Assembly (NCBI GenBank): GCA_034509495.1
Contig: CM067508.1
Coordinates: forward strand, 34,425,269-34,489,268
Source of the DNA: Acestrorhynchus altus
Lineage: Eukaryota > Chordata > Actinopteri > Characiformes > Acestrorhynchidae
Direction: 5' to 3'
Length of the DNA: 64,000 nucleotides
This document shows positions 27,030 through 35,276 of this stretch, one piece after another. The notes under the pieces are model-generated. The model ran no database searches and was not told the origin of the DNA. It saw only the letters and a list, made by a program, of their open reading frames with translations. Each line of letters opens with the position of its first letter. The first letter of the stretch is position 1. A program made the translations under genes and the position numbers.

Positions 27030-30000
27030 GAGACAAAGAGAGACGTTTCAGGAGCAGCCAGTGATGTGCAGCTCTCAGATAAAGCAGAGTAAAGCTGATT
27101 ACAAAGGTATTTCCTTAATGACAGCAACCATGAGGACACACACATCCTTCCGCAGCCTCAGACAACATCACACTGCCACACCTCAAACCACCACACATTC
27201 AGTTCCTCTCAACACCCACAGAATTATTTGGAAAAGTTTAAAGTTTGCGTTTAACTTTAACACCTTCCATCCCAGCATCTCCAGCAGTGGTTTTAAGATT
27301 GAAATGGCTCTTCATTCTTTGACTCCTCCTCCTCATCAGGCTGTAACACTTTACACTTCATGCTTTGCATCGTCGCACTGAGGATGTAACAAAGTTACTG
27401 GATGCCTCAATTCCCTGGAGATCAATAAAGTATCTACTGACCGACAGACCTTTTCTTTCAATTTCTCTCTCTGGGGAGCACTCCTGAGGACCTTCTATGC
27501 CACAATGGTGGCATCTACCATCTTTTATGGCGTGGTCTGCTGTGGCAGCAGTATTTTGACATCAGACAGGAAGAGGCTGAACCCATTAAGAAGGTCCGTT
27601 CTGTCCTGTGAAGCTCCTTAGATCCAATGCAGGTGGTGGGAGACAGAATGATGTTTGCCAAACTGGCATCCATGCTGGAGAACGACTCTCACCCCATGCA
27701 TGCGACTCTGGCACCTTATCTTATCTTATCTTATCTTATCGAGGCACTGAGGTGTTTGTTCAGTCTCTTGTCATTTCAGCCCTTCTGGTGGTTCTTCCTA
27801 AGCGTACCAGTGCACTTATCCGGAACACGACAGCATGACTTATGTTTAATGTTCCTAAGTTCAGCCACATAACTCCTCTGCTGAGTTCTCTTCACTGGCT
27901 TCCTGTAGCTGCCCACATATTCAAAGCCCTGACCTACAAAGCCAAAAATGGAGCAGCTCCTCCATACTTGATGGTCAAAACCCAACCCATACCTAGAGCC
28001 CTTCAAGCCTCATGTATGGCTTAGCTTGACCCACCATCCCTGCCTGCTTCATGTGTCAGCCCTGCTTTTCATTTTTGTTGTCCACTTGTCCTGTGTTTGC
28101 GTACATCTGCCATGTGTCTACTCGGTCCACTCGGTCTGTTTTGGTCATCTCTGCCCCAGCCTGTCTCCTCAGTCTCATTTCTAGTTCTGTCCCCCTTGTT
28201 ATTCCAAATATATTTATTGATCAGTTCCTATATAAGCAGTCATGTCTGAAGCTGAAGTCAAGAATGTTTAGAGAGGACTTTGAAGGGGGCTGTCTTATTT
28301 TAACCTCAGACATTAGTTTGGTTTGCTCTTGATTGTTGAAGTGAGTGGGATCACCATGGCACCATCCAAAGAGCTCTTTGATGTCTTCAGGAAAAAAAGG
28401 ACGTAGGTGCAGATGTGTCTGGGAAGGGATTTAAGATCTAAATCCATTAGAGATCAGACGTTCCACTGTCTGTAAAATTAAAAAAAGGTTCTATACAGTG
28501 TGGATACAGCACCTGATAGACTACTCATTCCAGCTATTCAAGCTGCCTCATAACATTTACAACATCTAATATCTAATGTGTGTTTCGCCAACATAATGTG
28601 CTCACTGTGAAGAGTGACATCACAGCTAAATCACAAGTGATAAGATGGAAATATGAGTCATTTCACACTTTCTGACTCTTAGAGAGACGGGAAAGAAGAC
28701 GCATAGACATAATTAGTACAGTCCAACCGAACAGACCCTTAGAGTCCCTTAGAGTCCGTCAGTGAAGTCAAGCGGGGACAAATCAGTTCCGAAATGAAAT
28801 CAAAATCTTGACAAGCTTGAAAAGACTTGAATTCTAATTTTTTTTTTGAGATGCGCCAGTGAAATGAATGAATAATGAATAAATGAATAATAAATTCAGT
28901 GAAAACAACGGACGTGTGACGGTGAGCAGACAGGACAGTGCAGCACTGACCCAGCACTCAGCACTGCTCCGTGGATACCAAGCAGAGGTGTGTAATGTGC
29001 TGTGACACATAGAACTGCGGGTTCTAAACTGTTAGTGTTTCATCAGACAGTTCAGTTCAACTCTCTGTGACTTTACGCACCAAACATTGATAAATGAGAG
29101 TCACACAAAGGGCAGCATATTATCCACAATTTTTAACCATATAAAATAAGATAAGATCATTTATTATATATGTATATATATAGACTTTCTATGGTTTTAA
29201 CTTTTTTATTTTCTCTTATCAGAGAAATATCTCTATACAAAATGAGCAACTGCAAAAAGACCCTTTTGTTGCTGAGCCAAATCCAGGGTCTAGACATGTC
29301 TATGATTACCGTCACACCACAGGACATCACTTTGCATTCATACATTTTATACAGAACTGTCTCAACAATGTATTCCTGATACACATGCAAGGAAATACAA
29401 GGTGGGAGCATCAAACAGAGATGTGAGAGAGGTATGTGAGTGTGAATGAGGATTGAGGAGGGTTTCAGTTCAGTCCTGGTGTGTTGAGGAGTCTGGTGAA
29501 CCACAGTAAAAGTCAAGTTCACGTACAGAGTTACAGAGGTGCAAACGTGAGAGAGGTACTGGAAAGCTTACCTGCTCAAAACTCTCAACGAAGATGGCAT
29601 AAATCTCCAGATAGCTGAAGGAACTTTCCACCTGCGGCAAGACATTCTACTTCAGTCAGTGGCCCACAGTCACGCAGCAAGTAAGAGACTCATGCGTTAA
29701 TGTGTGACAGAGAGGAGGAGGAGGAGGAGGGGGCGAGAAACCAAAACTTCTCCATGAAACTCAAATACAGAAGGTGGACTTGGCCTTGGTCACCTGCACA
29801 CATATCTCCTGCTGTTACTTTTCAAAACTAGTTCTCTCCCACCAGGCTATACCCAAAGTGTCTTACAACACAGTGGACCTGACCTGACCAGACCACCCTC
29901 CTTCCACCCTGATCTTCACTGATCGGGACCCCAAAGGACCACCACAGAGCAGATATTATGTGGGTGGTGGGTCATTCTCAGCACTGCAGTCACACTGACA

Positions 30001-32703
30001 TGGTGGTGGTGTGTTAGTACGAGTGGATCAGACCCAGCAGAGCTGCTGGAGTGTTTAAACCCCTCAGTGTCACTGCTGGACTGAGAACAGTCCACCAACC
30101 AGAGTAGGTATCCTTGTTTCGGGTCAATCTGTCTCCAGTGCAGGCTTTTGGGTGCCCTTGAGGTTTCTAGCCCTCTATGTCTGATGGTTGCCCACTTTTG
30201 GGCCACAAACAGTCTGATGCAATGTTCTACCTGCTCCGATTATTGATCTTATACTTAATTCTCAGGATTGCTGTGTCTCATGCACCTTCACTGGCTGCTT
30301 GCTGTGGAACATATGAGCCCTCCACTGAGTCATTACCTGTTGAAGCAAGAAAAACAGAAAACAGTGAGACACAGGCAGACGTGGCTTTAAGCATGTGAGC
30401 AGAGCTCCACCTGGTGATGTAGTAGCTCTCTGAACTACAGCAGGGTGCTGATCTTGGAGAGGGGCTATCTGAAGAGGGTCTGTCACACCCAAAACCTTAT
30501 GGTGTTTGTTGAGGTTCCCAGCCTTATGGGGCATTGGGGTGTTACCACTGCAACTGTTACAACTGCTGACTGAAAAGAACTGAAAACAAGACCAAGTTGA
30601 GGGTTGACTTACGAGGAATCTCCTTTCTGACCGGTCTTTGGACTGGTTGAGCTGCACAGCTGTCATATACAGGATCCTTTGAGGCTTCAACAGCTTATTT
30701 ATGGCATCTGAATCACACACAAACACATACATTCCTATATACACTCAACACCAAAAATAAATAAATACAAAAATTTGCACAAACAGTTACACCCTGAAGG
30801 ACGTGTGGGGTTGTGATGCTATTGGGAACGAAGATTTAGGCTGATCTGATCAATATTTATTGATCTACTCATACAGAAGTGGTGTCTCTCAGTACGGCGT
30901 CGGGTTTAACGCAACATGCCAGACGTCTCTGCATGGAGGTGTAGAGGTTCCTAATGGTGTCCTGTGATGATCCATCCCATGCAGCTTGAATGTTCTCACT
31001 CAGTTCTGCAGATGGTGTGGTAGGGGTGGAGTGTTGATAGAACGTCCAATAGCATCCCACACATTTTCAATCAGGGACAGGTCTGGAGATGAGACCGACC
31101 ACGCCATAGTATCTGTGTCTTCAAGACGAGATCTTGAGATGGCAGCAGTGTGTGGACGAGCGTCGTCCTGTTGGAGTAGAGCACCGGAGTGTGTGTTCAG
31201 AAGGATCTCATTAGCGTGACCTTGGGCTTCCAAAGTTTCCTGTGATGAAGACCAAAGGTGATCTGGCATCGTACGAAATTGCACACACACCATGACAGCA
31301 GGCCTTCTGGATGGGTGACAACAAACTGTTGATCTTGATGTAGTGGTCAGTGAAGATGAACCGCTGCCGTTGTGAGTGACTCCATGACTGTCGGCATGAC
31401 ACCATTACATCGTGTGCAACTATTTGTTTTGGCGATGAGCAAATTAACTACCTCAGATTCAAACCTACGAACAAAGGATTGAGTCTCTATCTAGACTTTA
31501 CGACACATAGAGCAGAAAAAAGCAGCAGTAAAGCTCCATACCATTCAGACAGAACGGACCCTCTGCCTGGGAAGCCATCATACCTACTATGCTCCGTCTG
31601 TTGGAACACGGTGCAAAAGAGGACAATGCTGCCAGATTCTACAAAGTGCAGGTGTGACACACACACACGCACACACACACATGCACACATCCTGCAGCAT
31701 GGCGAGAAACCACATCTTCTGAGACAGGATGTGACACCTACAGGCCCATACTACACGCCAGTGCCTGTTACACAAGTGCCTCACATATGCTTTCACACTG
31801 CGTCTGCACATTTTCTGAAGAAACACCTAATCACGTACAACCTCCTTGAAGTGGAGTTGTAGCAAAACTTCATTTTGGGAGAGGGTCCGTGCACCATTCT
31901 CCTCCCGACCCGTCATTTCCACCACACCATCACGTCGAACAGCTTCGCACCCTCCACCTCCCCATCGCCTCCCATTTCACCCATTTCTTTGTACCTCAGC
32001 CTAAAACACATGAGGTCATCCCCCCCCCACACCCCACACCCACACACACCCACACACACACACACACACACACACAGTCCCTGAGGGAGTGGGACAACTA
32101 GCAAAACATTCTGTTGGTGCATTATAATCGCTTGTCATCAGAATGAAGTTATAATGATTGGATCAAATCCGACATATAAGGGCACGATGGACAGCATATA
32201 ACCTTTTCTTTCTTCTTTTTCTTTTTTTTAAGTTGAGGAATAAAGCAGACATTACAGCAGATCATCAGATTTCACGTTAAAAACAAACTACACGTATACA
32301 ATACAAAGGCACGAACTCACACACACAGACCAACAAAGTGGGGAGAGCTGGCAAGTCAGCTTGGTCTATCCAAGAAGATCTTGGTCTAAAATCGTTTTAA
32401 ATGGGCAATGCCCCTCCTCAACCTTTTCACGGCACTCTTAAGGCCCTTAACGTTCCAACTTCAAATCCCACTGACGCCCCACTCCTCCAGGTACAGGAGA
32501 AGGAATCAGAAGGAATCAGGATGAAAACTATGCCAGATGAAAAGGGGAACAAACAGAGACACACATACTCACCCACAGACACACCTTTACACCCAGACAC
32601 TAGAACAGAACCCACCCGTAGTCCTCTAAACCCACTCACATAAGGACTATTTAGGCTCACCTGGGAGCCGGACCCAGAAAAGCTGCTCCAGTTTGTACAC
32701 CAT
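921..32703 (-). CDS. carmil2: CARMIL2 (RLTPR), capping protein regulator and myosin 1 linker 2, 3'-truncated by the window edge
   Basis: CARMIL proteins bind actin capping protein and uncap filament ends at the plasma membrane; CARMIL2 also links CD28 to downstream signalling in T cells (family knowledge). I joined 29 coding exons by GT/AG sites; they sum to 2655 nt, exactly 885 codons, with no frame break. Recognisable stretches are TYAALCDYNEFPCREEIQW, WDVDNIYQVQNCRDFNLVDF and IQACLMRNSQR, which fit CARMIL2 better than CARMIL1 or CARMIL3. Domain order is a PH-like N-terminus, a leucine-rich repeat solenoid, and a helical dimerisation domain. The proline-rich tail with the capping-protein-interaction motif is not in the window. 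The gene spans over 31 kb here because introns are loaded with transposons and satellites; the human gene is about 12-13 kb as I recall. Exons are given in the three following entries. Confidence 0.96.
1117..1345 (+). mobile_element. tRNA-derived SINE
   Basis: A pol III B-box (GGTTCAAGTCCC) lies at 1172-1183, followed by the common fish SINE body CCTTGAGCAAGGCACTGACC and a TTAAATGCAGAGGA tail. It sits in CARMIL2 between exons 28 and 29. It carries a CTCF-like motif on the minus strand at 1281-1295. Confidence 0.75.
1430..1775 (+). pseudogene. Tc1-like transposase remnant
   Basis: The frame at 1476-1772 reads HLTWTTEKKNWTLDQSSKVLFSDDTKFC, the region around the first catalytic Asp of Tc1 transposases. 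Flanking frames are broken, so this is a dead fragment in a CARMIL2 intron. Confidence 0.75.
1880..3045 (+). pseudogene. LINE endonuclease-domain remnant
   Basis: Translations in shifting frames read LNIISMEGKEPNVVHEVKRY, AGVGLLVAPQLSTCT, VVWAYAPNGSSEYLVFLE, DSIVLLVDFSAYVGND and RGAELSTDHHLVVRTPER. These are the order of motifs of an apurinic-type endonuclease from a non-LTR retrotransposon. There are frameshifts and an internal deletion near 2600-2680. It ends in a TGGA satellite, as many fish LINE 3' ends do. Confidence 0.7.
3046..3130 (+). repeat. (ATGG)n microsatellite
   Basis: About 20 tetranucleotide units follow the LINE remnant; the open frame across it (WMDGWMDG) is an artefact. Confidence 0.95.
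3351..3376. repeat. (GA)n microsatellite at the CARMIL2 exon 28 acceptor
   Basis: In the transcript sense this is (CT)n running directly into the AG that starts exon 3261-3348, so it forms the pyrimidine tract. Confidence 0.9.
3650..4190 (+). pseudogene. Tc1/mariner-like transposase, C-terminal half, degenerate
   Basis: It contains a QQDDARPHTAA-like segment with frameshifts, then SSPDLSLIENVWDAIGRS, the catalytic PDL-x-x-IE-x-W block, and a conserved tail up to CAATAAATATTGATC at the 3' end. The same family occurs at 23820-24620 and 30841-31400. Confidence 0.8.
5127..5325 (-). mobile_element. tRNA-derived SINE, second copy
   Basis: This is the reverse orientation of the SINE at 1117-1345. 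The B-box complement GGGATTTGAACC lies at 5291-5302 and the tail complement TGCATTTAACCCATCC is at the left. The plus strand at 5173-5187 reads ACACCAGGGGGCAGC, a near-perfect CTCF core. Confidence 0.75.
5913..6260. repeat. Foldback repeat, internal part
   Basis: The TTTAAAC-flanked core of the foldback family (GAGTGTTTAAACCCTG to CAGCACTGCTGCGTCTGA) is present; the outer arms are mostly missing. Confidence 0.65.
7101..7163. repeat. (GA)n microsatellite at the CARMIL2 exon 25 acceptor
   Basis: About 30 GA units; as (CT)n in the transcript they abut the CCAG acceptor of exon 6970-7098 and act as its pyrimidine tract. Confidence 0.95.
7290..7400 (+). repeat. LINE reverse-transcriptase-tail fragment
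   Basis: GGTCAAAACCCTACGCCTACCAAGAGCCC and the following CCACCATCC resemble the stretch at 27970-28040, a LINE C-terminal region. Short and degenerate. Confidence 0.4.
8440..8680. repeat. Dispersed repeat, partner of 9715-9985
   Basis: CCAGAACCTGGATCCATCACTAAAATCGATATGGTTCCAGTC at 8488 onward and CTCTCACCAAGAGGTACACCACCCAAAAGTAGCC match the segment at 9725-9965. The left part (VQDLQAQLQQQ on the minus strand) resembles the end of the Tc1-like element at 60780-61010. The element type is not recognised. Confidence 0.55.
8777..20250 (-). CDS. carmil2: CARMIL2 exons 10-23: leucine-rich repeat solenoid
   Basis: Exons: 20162-20250, 19782-19876, 19562-19648, 18307-18416, 17781-17858, 17553-17629, 17369-17473, 15822-15891, 15633-15714, 12051-12147, 10999-11053, 9219-9391, 8971-9039, 8777-8870 (residues about 227-653). 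Repeated LxxLxLS(x)N-type units are visible: LHVINLSANPIED, LSRLYLSKISLS, LTHLDLSGNAG, VSYLDLSSTD, LSYLNLSRNIF, IGSLDLSDNG, SIRHLALGRNF and LSKIDISGNCIGD. This forms the horseshoe characteristic of CARMILs. Exons are short (55-173 nt) in mixed phases, matching the family's repeat-by-repeat exon structure. Several donors are weak (GTAGCG after 9219, GTTAGA after 8777). The (CT)n tracts next to the acceptors at 19648 and 11053 and the (GA)n at the donor of 18307 are microsatellites lying directly at splice sites. Confidence 0.95.
9715..9985. repeat. Dispersed repeat, partner of 8440-8680
   Basis: It shares the GAACCTGGATCCAT...ATATGGTTCCAGTC and ACCGAGAGGTACACTACCCAAAAGTAGCC blocks with 8488-8610 in the same orientation. 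No coding frame is seen. Confidence 0.55.
10140..10475 (+). repeat. Dispersed repeat, partner of 21560-21935
   Basis: Long matching blocks, for example CTGACAGATGCCTGTGCCGA and GCATCACATTGAGTGTGATG, recur at 21800-21850 in the same orientation. No coding frame was recognised. Confidence 0.65.
11115..11640. repeat. Degenerate (GGAT)n satellite
   Basis: TGGATGGA-type units extend with interruptions across about 500 bp, densest at 11311-11420. The long open frame on the minus strand (HPSIHPSI) is an artefact. Confidence 0.9.
11842..11998. repeat. (TGGA)n-(TAGA)n-(TGGA)n compound microsatellite
   Basis: A central TAGA run of about 20 units at 11885-11971 is flanked by TGGA runs. It lies next to CARMIL2 exon 12051-12147. 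Confidence 0.95.
12491..12556. repeat. (TG)n microsatellite
   Basis: More than 30 TG units within a CARMIL2 intron. Confidence 0.97.
13190..13560 (+). mobile_element. Degenerate SINE fragments
   Basis: At 13340-13450 the sequence GTAAGCACATTCACCTCGCAGCACTGG...TTGGGTTCAAGGCCC...GTGGAGTTTCCATGTTC is the start of a common fish repeat with pol III-like boxes. At 13195-13240 there is a reverse SINE fragment with GAATTGAACCAGCAACCTTCCAG. The full element boundaries are unclear. Confidence 0.6.
13749..13915 (+). repeat. 52-bp GC-box minisatellite, array A (3 copies)
   Basis: The unit contains CCCCGCCCC, TGATCAGTCAGAGTC and GTATGCAGGTTGATC; spacing of the GC box is 52 bp (13813 to 13865). The first copy is diverged (ATCCACCCCC). 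The flank TCAGTGATGTCATTAG is shared with arrays B and C. Confidence 0.9.
14925..15375 (+). pseudogene. Tc1-like transposase C-terminal remnant
   Basis: GLPTGIFQQDNAPTHSKDF in the +1 frame of 15079-15291 is the DNAPTH catalytic-Asp motif of Tc1/mariner elements. It ends with CTGTATCTCATCTCGTATCCAGG, shared with 60970-61000. The catalytic Glu region is degenerate. Confidence 0.7.
16080..16680 (-). repeat. Unclassified, possibly transposon-derived segment
   Basis: Overlapping frames on the minus strand are unusually long (132 and 167 codons) but share no domain I recognise, and they overlap each other. It lies in the CARMIL2 intron between exons 16 and 17. An old transposon copy is my best guess. 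Confidence 0.3.
18219..18304. repeat. (CT)n microsatellite at the CARMIL2 exon 13 donor
   Basis: In the transcript sense this is (GA)n; the donor of exon 18307-18416 reads TCG|GTGAGAGAGAG, so the repeat begins within the splice site. Confidence 0.93.
19030..19380 (-). pseudogene. Tc1-like transposase remnant
   Basis: The minus-strand frame reads MLWTDESKVDLFEHSNRKYV and then AVKHGGGSVVVWSCSAA, the first catalytic Asp block of Tc1 transposase. It is truncated and sits in the CARMIL2 intron between exons 12 and 13. Confidence 0.85.
19651..19694. repeat. (GA)n microsatellite at the CARMIL2 exon 12 acceptor
   Basis: As (CT)n in the transcript it ends at TGTAG, the acceptor of exon 19562-19648. 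Confidence 0.93.
20417..20640 (-). repeat. 52-bp GC-box minisatellite, array B (4 copies)
   Basis: Four units with GGGGCGGGGC spaced exactly 52 bp (20462, 20514 and onward), in the opposite orientation to arrays A and C. It lies 170 bp upstream of the CARMIL2 exon 10 acceptor. The right flank 20640-20900 is homologous to 46260-46490. Confidence 0.93.
21540..22085 (+). repeat. Composite of dispersed fish repeats
   Basis: 21560-21935 is the second copy of the repeat at 10140-10475. Both ends (TAACCCTTCTCCTGGAGACC, and CACTCTCCAGGAGCAGGTGGGTGACCC at 22045-22075) are the inverted termini of a common repeat that also occurs at 7760-7870. Probably a non-autonomous DNA transposon. Confidence 0.6.
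22334..32703 (-). CDS. carmil2: CARMIL2 exons 1-9: PH-like domain and N-terminal linker
   Basis: Exons, 5' to 3': 32661-32703, 30613-30707, 30286-30336, 29572-29631, 26829-26950, 24798-24883, 23436-23506, 23254-23327, 22334-22409 (residues 1-226). Start: the ATG at 32703 has a good context (aaccATGG) and gives MVYKLEQLFWVRLP, then D split across the junction into AINKLLKPQR, which fits the family N-terminus. A CAG at 32711-32709, preceded by a TTTG microsatellite, could be an acceptor for an upstream 5'UTR exon, so a further untranslated exon is possible. Residues 1-124 form the non-canonical PH fold (FSYLEIYAIF, then VIIETDSQVYSL). For exon 7 I chose the acceptor that gives GPCGGFSDTYAALCDYN; the nearer AG at 23496-23495 would delete the conserved GGF. 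Exon 1 placement is the least certain. Confidence 0.93.
22725..23060 (+). pseudogene. Tc1-like transposase N-terminal remnant
   Basis: Shifting frames give a helix-turn-helix-like segment followed by GRSDGPSKFCPRADHQIC, the GRP-S-x-F-x-PR linker region of Tc1 transposases. The first part recurs at 28285-28450. Confidence 0.65.
23820..24620 (+). pseudogene. Tc1/mariner-like element, near full length but broken
   Basis: It begins with MPRGRVQKQFEHLEEFEIGHI in the +1 direction, the HTH start of this family, then stops and shifts. Its second half (ACGTTAATGAGGTTCTGCAAGCAGTGGTTC to CAATAAATATTG) matches 3790-4185 but has an internal deletion around 24540-24580 that removes the catalytic-Glu block. 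It sits in the CARMIL2 intron between exons 6 and 7. Confidence 0.75.
25836..25882. repeat. (TTTA)n microsatellite
   Basis: About 11 TTTA units in a CARMIL2 intron. Confidence 0.95.
26969..27027. repeat. (CA)n microsatellite upstream of the CARMIL2 exon 5 acceptor
   Basis: (TG)n in the transcript; it ends about 18 nt before the AG that starts exon 26829-26950. Confidence 0.95.
27415..28060 (+). pseudogene. LINE 3' fragments
   Basis: 27470-27745 resembles the C-terminal part of a non-LTR reverse transcriptase ORF (TMVASTIFYGVVCCGSS, broken) and ends in (TTATC)n. 27840-28020 reads FSHITPLLSSLHWLPVAAHIFKALTYKAKN, the usual C-terminal HWLPV block of a second fish LINE. Confidence 0.7.
28285..28450 (+). 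repeat. Tc1-like N-terminal fragment, second copy
   Basis: TTTGGTTTGCTCTTGATTGTTGAAGTGAGTGGGATCACC and the following GGTGCAGATGTGTCTGGGAAGGGATTT match 22755-22870 in the same orientation. Confidence 0.65.
29896..30106. repeat. Foldback repeat, left arm and core
   Basis: CCCTCCTTCCACCCTGATCTTCACTGATCGGGACCCC through GGTTT-type core; the right arm is absent. Confidence 0.7.
30841..31400 (-). pseudogene. Tc1/mariner-like transposase, C-terminal half
   Basis: The minus-strand frame reads QQDDARPHTAAISRSRLEDTDT, then SSPDLSLIENVWDAIGRSINTP, then in a second frame LSENIQAAWDGSSQDTIRNLYTSMQRRLACCV. This is the best preserved copy of this family here but still needs a frameshift to read through. 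It lies in CARMIL2 intron 1. Confidence 0.85.
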
Positions 32704-33285
32704 GGTTCGACTGGTGGAACGCGAGGGATTATATATTCAGAGGGTAAAAACAAACAAACAAACAAACAAACAAACAAAACAATAACCAAAGATACACCAC
32801 TGATGTGAGGTACCGATGAGTGAAGTAGCATATAAGCAGTTATTTAACAAACACCCGACTGACACCTGTTTAACCTTTCCTCTCTCTCCCTGATCCAGTT
32901 CTCATCTTTTAAAGGAACCACGTTATGAGCTTTAAAGAGCACCGCGTCACCAATGAAAAGACCCTTCCATAAAGAATACCAGTTTAAAGGCTATAACGGT
33001 CAGAAGATACAATTACACACTTTTCCATGAACAGTAACAGGTTAAATCAGAGGTCAGGGTGACAAAACAAACAAACACAAAAACACAGTTATTAAGCGGT
33101 TTGACAGTGTAGGAATCCAGCTGCTGGTGTCACTGAGTTATTGAGGTAGGGAACCGCAGAGCCTCCTCGGGTGAAGTGGTGGTGTTGACCCTGCTGTGTG
33201 ATCCGGAGTCGAGCTCCGTCCCGGAGCAGTTTACGGACTTTACTAAAGGCAGCTCTGGCTTTCGCACTTTTAGAGGTGAAGAGAC

Positions 33286-33545
33286 CTTATAACAGTGTAA
33301 TCTCACACAGTCTTTATAACAGTGTAATCTCACACAGTCTTTATAACAATGTAACCTCACACAGTCTTTATAACAGTGTAATCTCACACAGTCTTTATAA
33401 CTGTGTAATCTCAGTCTTTATAACAGTGTAATATTGCACAGTCTTTATAACAGTGTGATCTCAGTCTTTAAAACAATGTAACCTCACACAGTCTATATTA
33501 CAGTGTAATCTCACAGTCTTTATAACAGTGTAGTCTCACAGTCTT
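33286..33545. repeat. 27-bp tandem repeat
   Basis: CAGTCTTTATAACAGTGTAATCTCACA repeats with period 27 (for example 33308 and 33335), about ten copies with decay toward the right. It lies 0.6 kb upstream of the CARMIL2 start codon. It has no unique spacers, so it is not CRISPR-like. Confidence 0.9.
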
Positions 33546-33569
33546 TATGAGGGTGACGTTTTGGAGCAT

Positions 33570-33802
33570 CAGCAGGAAGAGTAAAAGGAGGTGTTGGAGC
33601 AGGAGGAGGAGGATGTGTTGGAGCAGCAGGAGGAGGAGGAGGAGAGGGTGTGGGTGTTGGAGCAGTAAGAGGAGGAGGAAGTGTTGGAGCAGGAGGAGAA
33701 TTACTATTATTTTTATTATTATTATTATTATTATTGTTGTTGTTGTTGTTGTTGTTATTGTTGTTGTTGTTGTTATTGTGATTATTGTTGTTATTATGAT
33801 GA
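33570..33802. repeat. (GGA)n-rich and (TTA/TTG)n low-complexity tract
   Basis: GAGGAGGAGGATGTGTTGGAGCAG-type units to about 33700, then a run of TTA and TTG triplets. The open frame (RRRRCWSSRR, then IIIIVVVV) is an artefact. Confidence 0.9.
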
Positions 33803-33854
33803 TCTATTAGTAATCATGTTAATTTGGACCCTGTTCTGTACTAATGTTATCCAT

Positions 33855-33950
33855 GTTGAAAAGATTGACTGAACTGCAGTTTCTATTGTCGCCACTGGGG
33901 GGCAGTCTGCTAGAAGGCGCTGTTATTAAAGCGTGGTTTTGATCTCCTTT
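33855..33950 (+). repeat. Direct repeat copy 1 with CTCF-like motif
   Basis: About 95 bp recurs 1423 bp downstream at 35277-35372. The core GCCACTGGGGGGCAGTC at 33891-33907 matches the CTCF consensus except for one base. Confidence 0.8.
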
Positions 33951-34044
33951 GAGTTGCTGCTGAACTGCTGGTCAGCGCTGAGCTCAGAGAGGAGAAGAGA
34001 GAGCAGAGAAATGATCGGGGAGCTGTAACTGTTACATCAACCTG

Positions 34045-35105
34045 GAGTACTACCACCACCCCTACTACTTTCTTACTACTCCCCTACTACTACCACCCCC
34101 TACTACTATCACCACCCCTACTACTTTCTTACTACTCCCCTACTACTACCACCCCCTACTACTACCCCCACTACTCTCTTACTACTCCCCTACTACTACC
34201 ACCCCCCTACTACTACCCCCACTACTCTCTTACTACTCCCCTACTACTACCACCACCCCTACTATTACCACCACCCCTACTACTACCCCCACTACTCTCT
34301 TACTACTCCCCTACCACCACCACCACCACCCGCTACTACTTTCTTACTGCTGTATAGCACTTTCTTTGCTTGCTATGTCTTGCTGTCTCTTGCCACCCAT
34401 ATACTGCTGCTGCCCACTGCTCATCTGCTGCTCTACCTTATATGAAACAATGATTGGGTTCTGCTATACTTACTTCTCTATATATGTCTTCCTTATCTCT
34501 TTCCTTATACTTAGCCTGCTACTCTTGCTGTTCTGTTACTTTCACTCTCTGCTATACTTCCCTCTGCTGTATATCATGCTGTCTCTGCCTTTACTACTTC
34601 TTTCAACAATGCTCACCCTATGTTATGCCCTATAACACTTCCTGCTGCTGCCCCACTCGCTCTCTTGCTGCTTCCACTTTCAATAATATTTGCTATCTCT
34701 TCTTACTTATACTTCTGGGTGCTTTTAATATCATATATCACCCTCTTCTGTATATATACTTCTTTCATCTTACTACTCCCCTACTCCTACTACCACCTAC
34801 TACTCCCCTACTACCACCACCTACTACTACCTTACTACTCTCCTACTACTACCACCCCTACTACTACCCACCTACTACAACCACCTCTTACCACTCTCTT
34901 ACTACTACCACCACCCCCTACTACTCCCCTTACTACCACCACCCCCCAACTACTCCCCTACTACTACCACCACCACCACCCTACTACTCCCACCCCCTAC
35001 TACTACCTGCCACTACAACCACCCCCTACTACTCTCTTACTACTCCCCTACTACTCCAACCACCCCCTACTACTACCCCCCTACCACCACCACCACCACC
35101 CCCTA
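34045..35105 (+). repeat. G-poor CTA/CCA satellite
   Basis: CTACTACTACCACCACCCCC-type units in two blocks (34045-34345 and 34780-35105), with a C/T-rich spacer between them. The plus strand is almost free of G in both blocks. The 221- and 163-codon frames reading TTTPLLLPPP are not genes. Confidence 0.93.
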
Positions 35106-35106
35106 C

Positions 35107-35168
<62 letters not shown>

Positions 35169-35172
35169 AAGG

Positions 35173-35235
<63 letters not shown>
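35106..35235. repeat. (GATA)n, (GA)n and (TG)n microsatellites in series
   Basis: GATA to about 35167, GA at 35180-35208, TG at 35208-35235. Confidence 0.95.
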
Positions 35236-35238
<3 letters not shown>

Positions 35239-35276
35239 GTATCTTCAGAGGAATCTACTGAAGCTACATACATGCA

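Noticed and set aside
33286..33545. CRISPR-like array of 27-bp units
   Set aside because: Units are tandem without unique spacers, and the genome is vertebrate; it is an ordinary minisatellite.
34454..35119. Open frames of 221 and 163 codons
   Set aside because: They translate the CTA/CCA satellite into TTTPLLLPPP in several frames at once; no start context, domain or splice signal.
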